NCBI RefSeq assembly: GCF_904846345.1
Contig: NZ_CAJHAJ010000002.1
Span: 310,001 to 374,000 of the forward strand
DNA: 64,000 bases
Direction: 5' to 3'
DNA from: Psychrobacter maritimus
GTDB taxonomy: Bacteria > Pseudomonadota > Gammaproteobacteria > Pseudomonadales > Moraxellaceae
The notes under the pieces were generated by a model. It had not been told where the DNA came from and did not search any database. It saw only the letters and a program-made list of their open reading frames with translations. The translations under genes were made by a program, and so were the position numbers. This document shows, in pieces, positions 1 to 8,980 of this stretch. Positions within the stretch are counted from its first letter, which is position 1. The number at the start of each line of letters is the position of its first letter.

Positions 1-51
1 GCGTCTAGAACGTTGACATCAGACTTAAGCTTGTTTACCATTATTTTTAAT

Positions 52-99
52 AATAACCTGTCGATTCTGCTTGCGAATTGACGGGTTATTTTTATTTTA
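52..99 (+). terminator. Intrinsic terminator of an upstream gene outside the window
   Basis: An inverted repeat (AATAACCTGTC at 52-62 against GACGGGTTATT at 80-90) is followed by a T-rich run at 88-99. It would end a plus-strand gene lying before the window. The 180 bases from here to the MATE gene hold no convincing gene; they are T-rich and probably contain the MATE promoter. Confidence 0.65.
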
Positions 100-280
100 G
101 GGCTACCATTTTTATTTTTATACCTAGCCGGCCTATTGTTACTCAGATTGCACTTGCTCATATTATTTATCGGAGTATTATCGTCGCACCAATCCTATTT
201 TACTGTCTTGCTATTAACTTGTTGATGGCAGCATTTGCTCATCTACAATCATTACCGCAAAGAATAAAAAGTTGCTTATT

Positions 281-1648
281 ATGGTTTTCCCATTATCTTT
301 CAGAGATTTTAAAAGTTACAGCTTACGCTTAGGCGTACTTGCACTGCCTATTTTGATTACCCAGTTTTGCCAAGCCGCACTTGGGGTTGTCGATGCCATT
401 ATGGCCGGTCAAGTCTCTGCCCTTGACCTAGCCGCCGTCGCTGTTGGTTCCGGTATTTGGCTGCCATTATTCTTATTGGCGACCGGTATTTTGATTGCCA
501 CCACGCCGCTCATTGGTGAAGCAATCGGTCAAAACAAACACAGCCAAGTACCACACATCACCCAACAGTCTTTATGGACGGCAGGTGTCATTGGTATTCT
601 CGGTTTTGTTATCGTCAATCTGGCACCCAATATACTTGGGGTGATGGGTGTGCCTGAAAACATCCAACCTATCGCTTCCCAATATCTAAGAGGTGTCTCA
701 TTCGGCTTCCCTGCGATTGCGGTCTATGCGGTACTGCGCAGCTATTGCGAGGCGCTTGGTCGACCAGAGCCTGTCACTGTTATCAGTATCATCGGGCTGC
801 TTGCCGATATTCCGCTTAACTATATTTTTATCCATGGTCTATTTGGCATGCCTGAAATGGGCGGCGCAGGTTGCGGGGTTGCAACCGCAATAGTCCTTTG
901 GATTAACGTCATACTATTAGCGACTTATACCAGTTTTACTAAGCGTCAACAGTTTGCCAGTACGCGCTTCTTTTATGCTTTTGCCCGTCCCAATCGCGCT
1001 CAAATCAAAAAACTATTAAAGCTTGGTATCCCGATTGGCATTTCTATCTTTTTTGAAGCCAGTTTATTTAGCTTAGGAGCCTTGGTAATCAGCCCCTTAG
1101 GCGAGCTTGCAACCGCCTCGCATCAGGTGGCGCTATCGGTGACCTCGCAGCTGTTTATGATTCCCATCTCAGTCGCGATGGCGCTGACGATTATGGTGTC
1201 CAACCGCTTTGGTGAGAAAAACCTGATGGCATTACGTCAGGTACAAGCCACAGGTTTGATATGGACGGTAATAATTGCACTTACTTGTATGCTTGGCATT
1301 TGGTTATTTAGACCGCAATTGGCCGCGGCCTTTACCGACAATCCCGACGTCACAGCCCAAGCCATGCACCTACTTATCTTTGCCTTAGCCTATCAGTTAT
1401 TTGATGGTTGGCAGGTCAATGTCGCCGGTATATTACGCGGTATGCAAGACACCACCATACCGATGTGGGTCACGCTATTTTGTTATTGGCTCGTGGCCCT
1501 ACCACTTGGTATTTATCTCGTGCGCTTTACCGACGTTGGCGCGCAAGGTTTCTGGATGGCACTTATCACCGGCTTATTCCTATCTTCCATCTTGCTTACC
1601 GTACGTTTGCGCTATCAGCAAAAACGCTTAACGATGATGTGGGCTTAA
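281..1648 (+). CDS. norM: MATE family multidrug efflux transporter (NorM/MdtK type)
   Basis: Inner-membrane antiporter predicted to export cationic drugs or toxic metabolites in exchange for Na+ or H+. The 455-residue protein fits the family (about 450-460) and shows some twelve hydrophobic segments in two halves. The first helix region (ALPILITQF...VVDAIMAGQ) and the following AAVAVGSGIWLP resemble the N-terminal MatE repeat of NorM and MdtK. A TTG nine bases upstream (272) is in frame, but ATG at 281 is preferred; no strong ribosome binding site is visible for either. It stands alone between an upstream terminator and the accB promoter region. Family assignment is firm; substrate is unknown. 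Confidence 0.9.
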   Translation: MVFPLSFRDFKSYSLRLGVLALPILITQFCQAALGVVDAIMAGQVSALDLAAVAVGSGIWLPLFLLATGILIATTPLIGEAIGQNKHSQVPHITQQSLWTAGVIGILGFVIVNLAPNILGVMGVPENIQPIASQYLRGVSFGFPAIAVYAVLRSYCEALGRPEPVTVISIIGLLADIPLNYIFIHGLFGMPEMGGAGCGVATAIVLWINVILLATYTSFTKRQQFASTRFFYAFARPNRAQIKKLLKLGIPIGISIFFEASLFSLGALVISPLGELATASHQVALSVTSQLFMIPISVAMALTIMVSNRFGEKNLMALRQVQATGLIWTVIIALTCMLGIWLFRPQLAAAFTDNPDVTAQAMHLLIFALAYQLFDGWQVNVAGILRGMQDTTIPMWVTLFCYWLVALPLGIYLVRFTDVGAQGFWMALITGLFLSSILLTVRLRYQQKRLTMMWA

Positions 1649-1899
1649 TGTTGTCATTACCTTTATCCAATCGTAGCGTCTAGTAACCATTACTAGCGCT
1701 ACCTTGTCACATAGACTATGATAAATCATTAAGTATTTCTTACTCTATAAGATAGCTTACGTCATAATATGTAAAAAAACTCAGTTAACAACTGTACATC
1801 GATTGCTCATTGGCGTGAATATAGGTATCATTAGCAATTACCAACACAATATTTAGTTACACTATTTTCTCGAATTTAGTACAAGGCAAAATTAAAATT

Positions 1900-2328
1900 A
1901 TGGATATTGAAAAAATACGCACCCTGATCGCACTCATGGAAGAAAGTGAACTGGTTAATTTAGAAATCAGCTCAGACGACGAACATATTAGCTTAACTCG
2001 TCACTATGATGCGCCTGCACCAACGATGATGGCTGCTCCTAGTGTTGGCGCTGCGCCAATCGCTGCTGAAGCCACAGCCGCTATCAAAGCTGGTAGCGTT
2101 GAGACATCGCCGATGGTTGGTGTTTTCTATTCAGCCCCAAGCCCTAACGATCCACCGTTTGTAAAGGTTGGACAAAAAGTACAAGCGGGTGACACGCTTG
2201 GTATTATTGAAGCCATGAAAATCATGAATCCTCTTGAAGCGACTCAAAGCGGTATTGTGGATGAAATCTTAGTAAACAACTCTGAAGTTGTGCAGTTTGG
2301 TCAGCCGGTCATACGCTACAAAGCGTAA
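1900..2328 (+). CDS. accB: Biotin carboxyl carrier protein of acetyl-CoA carboxylase
   Basis: Carries the biotin that shuttles carboxyl groups between AccC and the AccAD carboxyltransferase in the first step of fatty acid synthesis; cytoplasmic. The 142-residue protein has an N-terminal helical segment, an Ala/Pro-rich linker (about residues 38-66) and a C-terminal biotinyl domain with the classic EAMKIMN motif; the biotinylated lysine is about K107. accC follows on the same strand after a 158-base gap, wider than the tight accBC spacing in many gammaproteobacteria. The 250-base region upstream is AT-rich and presumably holds the operon promoter. Identification is secure. Confidence 0.97.
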   Translation: MDIEKIRTLIALMEESELVNLEISSDDEHISLTRHYDAPAPTMMAAPSVGAAPIAAEATAAIKAGSVETSPMVGVFYSAPSPNDPPFVKVGQKVQAGDTLGIIEAMKIMNPLEATQSGIVDEILVNNSEVVQFGQPVIRYKA

Positions 2329-2486
2329 CGCTATTTCCAACCTTTACTTTGTAATGATTGAGACCTCGTTATTATTGATACGGCATCAGCGCTCAATTTA
2401 TCTAAATGAGTTGTATAGCCATTTATTTTTATGATGTCTAAAATAGCGACTTTATCAATGACTGCCGCTTCAACAAGGATGACCCC

Positions 2487-3848
2487 ATGATAAAAAAACT
2501 GCTCATCGCCAACAGAGGTGAGATTGCCCTACGTATCGTTCGAGCTTGTAAGGCGCTTGGCATAGAGACTGTCGGCGTCTATTCTACCGCTGATGCAAAC
2601 TTGATGCACTTACGCTTTGTTGATGAAGCAATCTGTATTGGCAAACCCAATGCCAACCAAAGCTATCTTGATATCAATACGATTTTGACCGCCGCTGAGA
2701 TTACTGGTGCTGATGCTATTCACCCTGGTTACGGCTTTTTGGCTGAAAATGCTGAGTTTGCTGAGCGTATCGAAGAAGCCGGATTGACCTTCGTTGGTCC
2801 TAGTGCCGATCATATCCGCTTAATGGGCAATAAAGTTTCCGCCATCAATGCTATGAAAAAAGCAGGTGTGCCAACGGTACCCGGTTCAGTGGGTGCGGTG
2901 ACCATGCACAATGCGGAAGAGCAAGCACGCAATATTGGCTTTCCTCTTATTATTAAAGCAGCTGCAGGCGGTGGTGGTCGTGGTATGCGCGTCGTTGAGC
3001 GCTTTGAGGAAATTATTGGTCAAGTGCAAGCGGCAAAGCAAGAAGCTGAATTGTGGTTTGGCGACGATACGGTCTATATGGAACGCTATCTACAAAATCC
3101 GCGCCACGTAGAAGTACAGGTACTTGGCGACGGCAATGGTAATGCGATTCATCTTTATGACCGTGATTGCTCTTTACAGCGCCGCCATCAAAAAGTATTA
3201 GAAGAAGCCCCTGCCCCTGATATCCCTGATGATGTACGTCAGCCTATCCTCGATGCCTGTGTCAAAGCCTGTAAGCTGGTCAAGTATCGCGGTGCTGGGA
3301 CGTTTGAGTTTTTATTTGAAAACAATGAATTCTTTTTTATCGAGATGAATACGCGCGTACAGGTTGAGCATACCATCACCGAGATGATTACAGGTATCGA
3401 TGTGGTCGTTGAGCAGCTTAAAATCGCGGCAGGTTACGGCTTATCTTATCGTCAAAGCGAAATTGAGGTGCAAGGTCATGCGATTGAATGTCGTATCAAT
3501 GCTGAAGATCCAGTGACCTTTATGCCATCACCCGGTACTGTCACTCAGCTGTACTCACCTAGTGGCGCTGGCGTTCGCTTTGATTCACATCTCTATCCCG
3601 GCTATGAGATTCCAAGCTACTACGACTCACTCATTGGCAAGCTTATCTGCCATGGTCAAACGCGGCAGCAAGCAATCTCTAAAACCTTGCACGCACTTGA
3701 TGAATTGGTGATTGAAGGTATCAAGACAAATATACCGATGCATCGCGATGTAATTTTGGCTGATGATAAATTTGTCCATGAAGCACAAAATATTCATTAT
3801 CTTGAAAGAGAGTTATTAACAGCCAATAAAGACAAGGCTGATTCCTAG
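2487..3848 (+). CDS. accC: Biotin carboxylase subunit of acetyl-CoA carboxylase
   Basis: ATP-dependent carboxylation of the biotin on AccB. The 453-residue length is typical. It begins with the family signature [18 protein letters not shown], has the ATP-grasp glycine loop ([13 protein letters not shown], about residue 160) and the catalytic [17 protein letters not shown] segment (about 285-300). The start ATG is preceded by AAGGATGACCCC, giving a usable Shine-Dalgarno sequence. The 158-base gap after accB shows no obvious terminator, so co-transcription is likely. A strong hairpin terminator follows the stop. Confidence 0.98.
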   Translation: MIKKLLIANRGEIALRIVRACKALGIETVGVYSTADANLMHLRFVDEAICIGKPNANQSYLDINTILTAAEITGADAIHPGYGFLAENAEFAERIEEAGLTFVGPSADHIRLMGNKVSAINAMKKAGVPTVPGSVGAVTMHNAEEQARNIGFPLIIKAAAGGGGRGMRVVERFEEIIGQVQAAKQEAELWFGDDTVYMERYLQNPRHVEVQVLGDGNGNAIHLYDRDCSLQRRHQKVLEEAPAPDIPDDVRQPILDACVKACKLVKYRGAGTFEFLFENNEFFFIEMNTRVQVEHTITEMITGIDVVVEQLKIAAGYGLSYRQSEIEVQGHAIECRINAEDPVTFMPSPGTVTQLYSPSGAGVRFDSHLYPGYEIPSYYDSLIGKLICHGQTRQQAISKTLHALDELVIEGIKTNIPMHRDVILADDKFVHEAQNIHYLERELLTANKDKADS

Positions 3849-3884
3849 TCTTTCTAAATGCTATTGTTTTACAAGAAAATTAAT

Positions 3885-3919
3885 AAAAAAACCGCTATCC
3901 AAATAGATAGCGGTTTTTT
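3885..3919. terminator. Bidirectional intrinsic terminator between accC and a convergent gene
   Basis: Perfect stem AAAAAACCGCTATC / GATAGCGGTTTTTT with a short loop; A-run on one side and T-run on the other, so it can serve accC on the plus strand and the convergent minus-strand gene ending at 3990. Confidence 0.9.
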
Positions 3920-3989
3920 AATGTGTCTGGATTTTATAAATGACATTTTTAAATTTTATAGACGACAGTTTATAAATGATAATAAAATA

Positions 3990-4607
3990 TTATGGTAATA
4001 CTCTAGTGAAATTCATAAAGCATTCTGTACCATCAGGGTCGGCACACCACTGCATTTGATTACCGTCATGGTTTAAAAACGCAATCAGCGCCTCATCAGT
4101 CTGATCTATCTGATTGCCTGAGCAATCTACTTCATTGTTGTCATAGACCGTTTTGAGAGCAATAATCGGCAAACCCTCTTCGCGGTGGGTGACTAGGTAG
4201 CGACCATAGGTCCATTCTTTACCGCTAACCGCCCACATCTCATTATCCGCAGCAAAGTTATATAACTCACGGCATTGATTGGATTTCGCTGCTGAAGCCA
4301 TCAGTTTTTGACTGCTGCTCGGCTTTATATTAACGATACGTTTTTCATTCTGGCTCAGTAGTCCATCTTTTGTATCAGCGTTTACTTTTGGCTCAACACT
4401 TTTTTCTTTTTGCTGCTTGGATGCCGCTTGTCTGGCCTCCGCTTCTTTAGTCATTGTGATACTACTGTCTAAATCTATTTCCCACTGTCCGGCAATGGCG
4501 GGACTGATATGCGTGGTAATCGTGGGCTTACTAACGACTTCACCATTCGCTGGCAGTGAAGCTAAAATAGATGCCAATGTAAATGAAGCAAATGATATAG
4601 GTTCCAT
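3990..4607 (-). CDS. Hypothetical protein, probably exported, with four cysteines
   Basis: I do not recognise a family. The start is placed at ATG 4607, where AAGG lies about eight bases upstream; an in-frame extension to 4724 has no such support. The 205-residue product begins with a weakly hydrophobic segment (SFASFTLASILASLP, residues 4-18) that could be a signal peptide, followed by a Lys/Glu/Ala-rich, probably disordered stretch (about residues 45-90). The C-terminal 110 residues look folded, with four cysteines (in QCREL, VDCSG, WCADP and TECFM) that could form two disulfides outside the cytoplasm. It lies alone between the accC and leuA terminators. No function is proposed. Confidence 0.7.
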   Translation of the reverse strand: MEPISFASFTLASILASLPANGEVVSKPTITTHISPAIAGQWEIDLDSSITMTKEAEARQAASKQQKEKSVEPKVNADTKDGLLSQNEKRIVNIKPSSSQKLMASAAKSNQCRELYNFAADNEMWAVSGKEWTYGRYLVTHREEGLPIIALKTVYDNNEVDCSGNQIDQTDEALIAFLNHDGNQMQWCADPDGTECFMNFTRVLP

Positions 4608-4793
4608 AATTAACCTTGTTTTTCTACTATTATAATAATGAATGATATATACATTAGCGTAAGTCTTAGACACCAAAAACACAAGTAACAATATGCTATC
4701 ACTCGTAAAGACGTCGCTAAGCACGCACCCAGTTATAATTATTTCAATATAAAAAAGGTACCTTTAAAATAGCGTTCTGCTAAGATAAATTCT

Positions 4794-4848
4794 TACATAA
4801 AAAATAACGCCATGGCTGATTTGCTGGTTGCAAAAGCCATAGCGTTAT
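4794..4848 (-). terminator. Intrinsic terminator downstream of leuA
   Basis: A 14-bp stem with one mismatch (ATAACGCCATGGCT at 4804-4817 against AGCCATAGCGTTAT at 4835-4848). Read on the minus strand the stem is followed by a T-rich run (the A-run at 4798-4803), fitting transcription from leuA. Confidence 0.75.
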
Positions 4849-4908
4849 AGATTACCGTATTAAATAAGCTGTCTTAATACTGATACTGTTTTAATATTAT
4901 GAATCTTA

Positions 4909-6693
4909 TTAAGCAGCAGCGGTATTTACTGCCTGAGCAAAGGCGGATAACGCGCCTTTAAGCATGGCCGATACGGTACTGCTACAAGTGCCAATGCCTG
5001 AATAAACTTCACCATCGACATTTAGTTGAATGTAAGCAGCAGCGTTGGCGTTGGTTTTGTTATCATTATTGGTATCATCATCGATACCATCACCGCTATT
5101 GTGCTGCGGATTAATCGCATGCTCAGCGTAGTTGATGACATGGATAGATTTACCCGTATGCTGGGCAAGTCCGTCAATGAACGATGACAAGGGACCGTTA
5201 CCCGTACCATCAATAGTGATGGTGTCACCATTCATCTGTACTTGACCGTTAAAGTACACCTCACCGCCTTTATTATTGACACTATAATCTAGAAGCTCAA
5301 AGCTGCCTTGCTGCAAATAAGTGTCTTCAAAGGTTTGTAATATTTCATCATTCTGTAATTCACGGGCAGCGCTTTCCGCTTGTTTTTGTACCACACCGCT
5401 AAAGTCAATCTGCATCCAGCGTGGCAAGTTAAAGCCATAGTTACGCTGCAAGATATAAGCAACGCCGCCTTTACCAGATTGGCTATTGATACGTACCACG
5501 TCTTGATAGCTGCGACCGATATGCGCCGGATCAATTGGCAAGTACGCCACATCCCACACATTTTCGGTCTGCTCGGCATGCTTTTCATTATAATCGAGGC
5601 ATTTTTTGATGGCATCTTGATGCGAGCCGCTAAAAGCGGTAAAGACCAACTCGCCAACGTACGGATGACGAGGATGAAGTGGCAAGTTATTACACTCGCT
5701 CACTACCTGTACAATCTCACTCATATTACTAAAATCAAGCTCTGGATCAACGCCTTGGCTGAACAAGTTCATTGCCATGACCATGATATCCATATTGCCG
5801 GTACGCTCACCATTACCAAGCAAGGTGCCTTCAATACGATCGGCACCAGCAAGCACGCCAAGCTCAGCCGCAGCTACGGCACAGCCACGGTCATTATGGG
5901 TATGCAAACTGATAGTCACATGCTCACGTTTGGCAAGATGGCGGCAGAAATACTCAACTTGGTCGGCAAACACGTTTGGCGTTGACGCTTCAACCGTCGC
6001 GGGCAAGTTTAAAATCACTTCTTGACCGTTTTCAGGCTTCCAGACATCACAAACCGCATCACAGACTTCGACCGCATATTCCGTTTCGGTTTGGCTAAAG
6101 CTTTCAGGTGAATACTGGAATACCCATTCTGTTTCCGGATATTTGGCCGCGTATTCGACCAATAAATTAGCACCGGTAATGGCAATCTCTTTAATTTCAG
6201 CTTTATTTTTACCGTATACTTTTTCGCGTTGGATACGGCACGTTGAGTTGTAAACGTGGACGATGGCACGCTTCGCCCCTTTTAATGACTCAAAAGTACG
6301 GGCAATCAAATGCTCACGCGCCTGCACCAATACTTGCAAGGTGACATCAGCAGGCACATGGTTTTCTTCAATGAGTTTACGTGCAAAATCAAACTCAACT
6401 TGTGCCGCTGACGGGAAGCCAATTTCAATTTCTTTGAAACCCACATCGACCAAGGTTTTAAAAAAGCGCATTTTTTGTTCAATCGTCATCGGATCAATCA
6501 GCGCCTGATTACCATCACGCAGGTCCACGCTTGCCCAAATTGGTGATTTCTCAATCGTTTTGCTCGGCCAAGTGCGATCTGTCAGCACAGGTGCAAACGC
6601 AAATGGACGATATTTACGGAAATCGAAAGCGGCATTTTTTGGGGTAACTTTTGCAGAGGTGTTGTCTGTATGGCGTGTTGCTTGATTAGGCAT
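4909..6693 (-). CDS. leuA: 2-isopropylmalate synthase (long, LeuA type 2)
   Basis: Condenses acetyl-CoA with 2-oxoisovalerate, the committed step of leucine synthesis. The 594-residue protein has the start region typical of the longer LeuA class (RPFAFAPVLTDRTWPSKTIE), the DLRDGNQA motif near residue 60 and the metal-binding LHTHNDRG motif near 264-270, followed by the C-terminal leucine-sensing domain. That domain carries an Asp/Asn-rich insertion (about residues 525-545). Start chosen at ATG 6693 with AAGGA six bases upstream; a TTG two codons earlier is less likely. Divergent from an Lrp-family gene, with a palindrome in the shared intergenic region that may coordinate leucine-responsive control. 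Confidence 0.97.
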   Translation of the reverse strand: MPNQATRHTDNTSAKVTPKNAAFDFRKYRPFAFAPVLTDRTWPSKTIEKSPIWASVDLRDGNQALIDPMTIEQKMRFFKTLVDVGFKEIEIGFPSAAQVEFDFARKLIEENHVPADVTLQVLVQAREHLIARTFESLKGAKRAIVHVYNSTCRIQREKVYGKNKAEIKEIAITGANLLVEYAAKYPETEWVFQYSPESFSQTETEYAVEVCDAVCDVWKPENGQEVILNLPATVEASTPNVFADQVEYFCRHLAKREHVTISLHTHNDRGCAVAAAELGVLAGADRIEGTLLGNGERTGNMDIMVMAMNLFSQGVDPELDFSNMSEIVQVVSECNNLPLHPRHPYVGELVFTAFSGSHQDAIKKCLDYNEKHAEQTENVWDVAYLPIDPAHIGRSYQDVVRINSQSGKGGVAYILQRNYGFNLPRWMQIDFSGVVQKQAESAARELQNDEILQTFEDTYLQQGSFELLDYSVNNKGGEVYFNGQVQMNGDTITIDGTGNGPLSSFIDGLAQHTGKSIHVINYAEHAINPQHNSGDGIDDDTNNDNKTNANAAAYIQLNVDGEVYSGIGTCSSTVSAMLKGALSAFAQAVNTAAA

Positions 6694-6838
6694 AATCAAT
6701 CCTTAGATAACATAAAGAGCTGAGTTGAAGTGTAGATTTTAGCTGGGCAACTAATGACCAAATCATTCTTTATCATACGAGATAATAAAAGTTTATGCCA
6801 TTATAATAACAAAGTTTCTGTGTTAGAAATCAGCTTTA

Positions 6839-6869
6839 TTTCACCAAAATTTATAGTAATTTAGTGAAA
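6839..6869. promoter_or_regulatory. Imperfect palindrome in the leuA / Lrp-type divergent promoter region
   Basis: TTTCACCAAAATTT at 6839-6852 mirrors AATTTAGTGAAA ending at 6869. An AT-rich inverted repeat 54 bases before the regulator start suits an Lrp/AsnC-type operator; the assignment is inference. Confidence 0.4.
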
Positions 6870-6922
6870 AAATGCACAATTATGATTATAATTGCTGCAA
6901 TTCACCAATAAGGCGATATTCG

Positions 6923-7411
6923 ATGTTAAATAACCATACGGAAAACTCTTTAGCCATAGATATTGACGATACTGACAAACAGATATTACGCTTATTACAA
7001 ACCCAAGCACGTATGAGTATTACCGAGCTTGCCGAACGGGTCAACTTATCGGCGACCCCTTGCGCGCGCCGCATCAAGCGCTTAGAAGATTCAGGCATCA
7101 TCACCGGCTACCATACACAAACCGATGCGCAAAAACTCGGTTATCCTCTGGCGGTATTTATCGCGATTAGTATGGATCGCCATACTGCAGATCGCTTTGA
7201 GCTTTTTGAAGAAAAAATTCAAAGTTTCGATGAGGTGGTTAGCTGTAGTATCGTCACCGGTCGCACCGAAGATTACTTAATTAAAGTGCGCGTACGCGAT
7301 ATGGCGCATTATGAGGAGTTTTTATTGCATAGGCTCAATCGCATCGAAGGCGTCGCCCAAGTGCATACCAGCTTTGAGCTACGAGAAGTATTTAGCCGTA
7401 GCGTGGTTTAG
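6923..7411 (+). CDS. Lrp/AsnC family transcriptional regulator
   Basis: DNA-binding regulator responding to amino acids. Start placed at ATG 6923, with AAGG about ten bases upstream; an extension to 6872 encodes an atypical Cys/Asn-rich leader. The 162-residue product begins its helix-turn-helix domain at DDTDKQILRLLQ, has the recognition segment NLSATPCARRIKRLEDSG (about residues 40-57), and ends with the RAM ligand-binding domain (VSCSIVTGRTEDYLIKVRV). Divergent from leuA, so leucine or branched-chain amino acid control is plausible. Close in form to Lrp itself, but a paralogue cannot be excluded. Confidence 0.9.
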   Translation: MLNNHTENSLAIDIDDTDKQILRLLQTQARMSITELAERVNLSATPCARRIKRLEDSGIITGYHTQTDAQKLGYPLAVFIAISMDRHTADRFELFEEKIQSFDEVVSCSIVTGRTEDYLIKVRVRDMAHYEEFLLHRLNRIEGVAQVHTSFELREVFSRSVV

Positions 7412-7470
7412 TTTGACGGTTAATGTGGCTGTAGTTATTTCCTTTCTTTTAATTCTAGTTATCAATTAAA

Positions 7471-8847
7471 CTAGGACTGCCGCTGGCGCTGAGTTTGACG
7501 CTGAAAAAAGAAAACTAAAACCAATCCTATTAATAAACCGCTAGCCGCGACCAATAAACCGGCGTTAAAATTGTCCTGTTTCCCTGCCAGCGCCACCGTG
7601 ACCAGCGGCCCTATGAACTGGCCTATTGCATACGCCAAAGTTGCCAGCCCGATCAATAAATTTGAGTAAGCGGGATTGATATTTTTAATCAAATTAAGTG
7701 TCATTGACACCATACCGACAAAGGTTAAGCCCAAAATCACTGCATTACCATATAAGCCAATAGCACCATCAGACCATATTGGCAAACACATACCAAACGC
7801 TTGCAATAACGTTAAACCCATCAAGGTTTTGGTCTCGCCAATGCGCTTGGCAAGCGCGCCCCAAATAGGGTTCGATAGCATGCCAAAGATACCAACCACC
7901 AGCCAAATCAGTAACCCTGCATAGCTTTGTGTCGTAAGCCGCTGCGTTGCCATCACCGGCAAAAAAGTCGCTGAAGTAATATAACCAAACCCCGCCAACA
8001 CATAACTTGCCGACAGTAATACAATCGCCTTGGTATGACCTGCCACCGCTTCATATAAAGAACGTTTAAAATTAAGATAAGTTTGCTGTATGGATAGGCG
8101 CTGATTGCTGCGGTTTAATTTAACAGGCTGTGATTTAAGGGATGATAGCTTAGAGGATTGTCGCTTAGGGAACTGCAAGTTAGAGGACGATAATTTAGAT
8201 GATGATAAATCAGGTGAAATCAGATTTTGCGGTCTAATGGCATAAAGCAGCCATAATAACGGTAGACTAATAATCCCTGCTGCCAACCAAATGATATCGA
8301 AATGATAGCCGAGTGTTAATAACCACCACGTCAATATGGCAGAAGCGCTGATACCGACCCCAATACCCGCATAATGCAAGGCTGAGAGTACCGAGCGGCG
8401 CTCATGACTAAAGCTTTGAATCACTAGCGATGAGCTTAAAATCATCGCCACCCCACTGGCGATACCAGATAACAAGCGGATGACATACCAGAGATTCAAC
8501 GACAGATTTGGCACGACCAATAGCATGGTGGTAACGATGCTGACTGCTGTCCATGCTATGAGCATTTGCCATGTCAAACGTTGGGGCACAAACATCGCAA
8601 TGAGCGCGCCAATAAAATAACCACTATAATTGACCGAGGCCAGCCAACCTGCAATGACCGTCGATAACGATAATTGTGTCATAATATCAGGTAAGGTTGC
8701 GGTAAATAAAAACCGCCCAAACCCCATAACCACCGCCAGACAATATAACCCTATGCAAGCAATCGCCGTTTGATTGGTAATAATAGTAGCAGCACGGCTT
8801 TTAAAAGCAGTCATCATGACAGAGCCATTTTGTGGCAAGAAGCACAC
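7471..8847 (-). CDS. MFS transporter of the YbfB/YjiJ type
   Basis: Inner-membrane secondary transporter of unknown substrate. About twelve hydrophobic segments are visible, with the GFGRFLFTATLPDIM pattern at the first helix typical of YbfB/YjiJ-like proteins. The long form starts at GTG 8847 with AAAGGA just upstream; ATG at 8817 or 8814 is possible but lacks a clear binding site. The cytoplasmic loop between helices 6 and 7 (about residues 205-250) is expanded by Ser/Lys/Leu repeats of five residues encoded by a 15-bp degenerate DNA repeat. Convergent with the Lrp-type gene. No neighbour suggests a substrate. Confidence 0.85.
   Translation of the reverse strand: MCFLPQNGSVMMTAFKSRAATIITNQTAIACIGLYCLAVVMGFGRFLFTATLPDIMTQLSLSTVIAGWLASVNYSGYFIGALIAMFVPQRLTWQMLIAWTAVSIVTTMLLVVPNLSLNLWYVIRLLSGIASGVAMILSSSLVIQSFSHERRSVLSALHYAGIGVGISASAILTWWLLTLGYHFDIIWLAAGIISLPLLWLLYAIRPQNLISPDLSSSKLSSSNLQFPKRQSSKLSSLKSQPVKLNRSNQRLSIQQTYLNFKRSLYEAVAGHTKAIVLLSASYVLAGFGYITSATFLPVMATQRLTTQSYAGLLIWLVVGIFGMLSNPIWGALAKRIGETKTLMGLTLLQAFGMCLPIWSDGAIGLYGNAVILGLTFVGMVSMTLNLIKNINPAYSNLLIGLATLAYAIGQFIGPLVTVALAGKQDNFNAGLLVAASGLLIGLVLVFFFQRQTQRQRQS
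8117..8221. repeat. Seven degenerate 15-bp tandem repeats inside the MFS gene
   Basis: Seven consecutive 15-base units can be read, for example GATTTAAGGGATGAT (8132), AGCTTAGAGGATTGT (8147), CGCTTAGGGAACTGC (8162), AAGTTAGAGGACGAT (8177) and AATTTAGATGATGAT (8192). They keep the reading frame and encode pentapeptides such as SSKLS in the central loop. Confidence 0.75.
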
Positions 8848-8980
8848 AATCCTTTGTGTTAAAAGCAGTCAAAAGCAGTGATACATAACCAATTAAAAAT
8901 AGAATAAAAGAGTTCTAAATATAACGCTTACTACTATCATGTACTTACTATTAAGAGATATTTCGGCTTGGAGGACTCGC

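Noticed and set aside
78..332. 84-codon open frame before the MATE gene
   Set aside because: It begins inside a terminator hairpin, overlaps the MATE gene start in another frame, and encodes a composition unlike a real protein.
5380..5985. 201-codon plus-strand frame inside leuA
   Set aside because: Antisense to well-conserved leuA catalytic sequence with no ribosome site or family resemblance.
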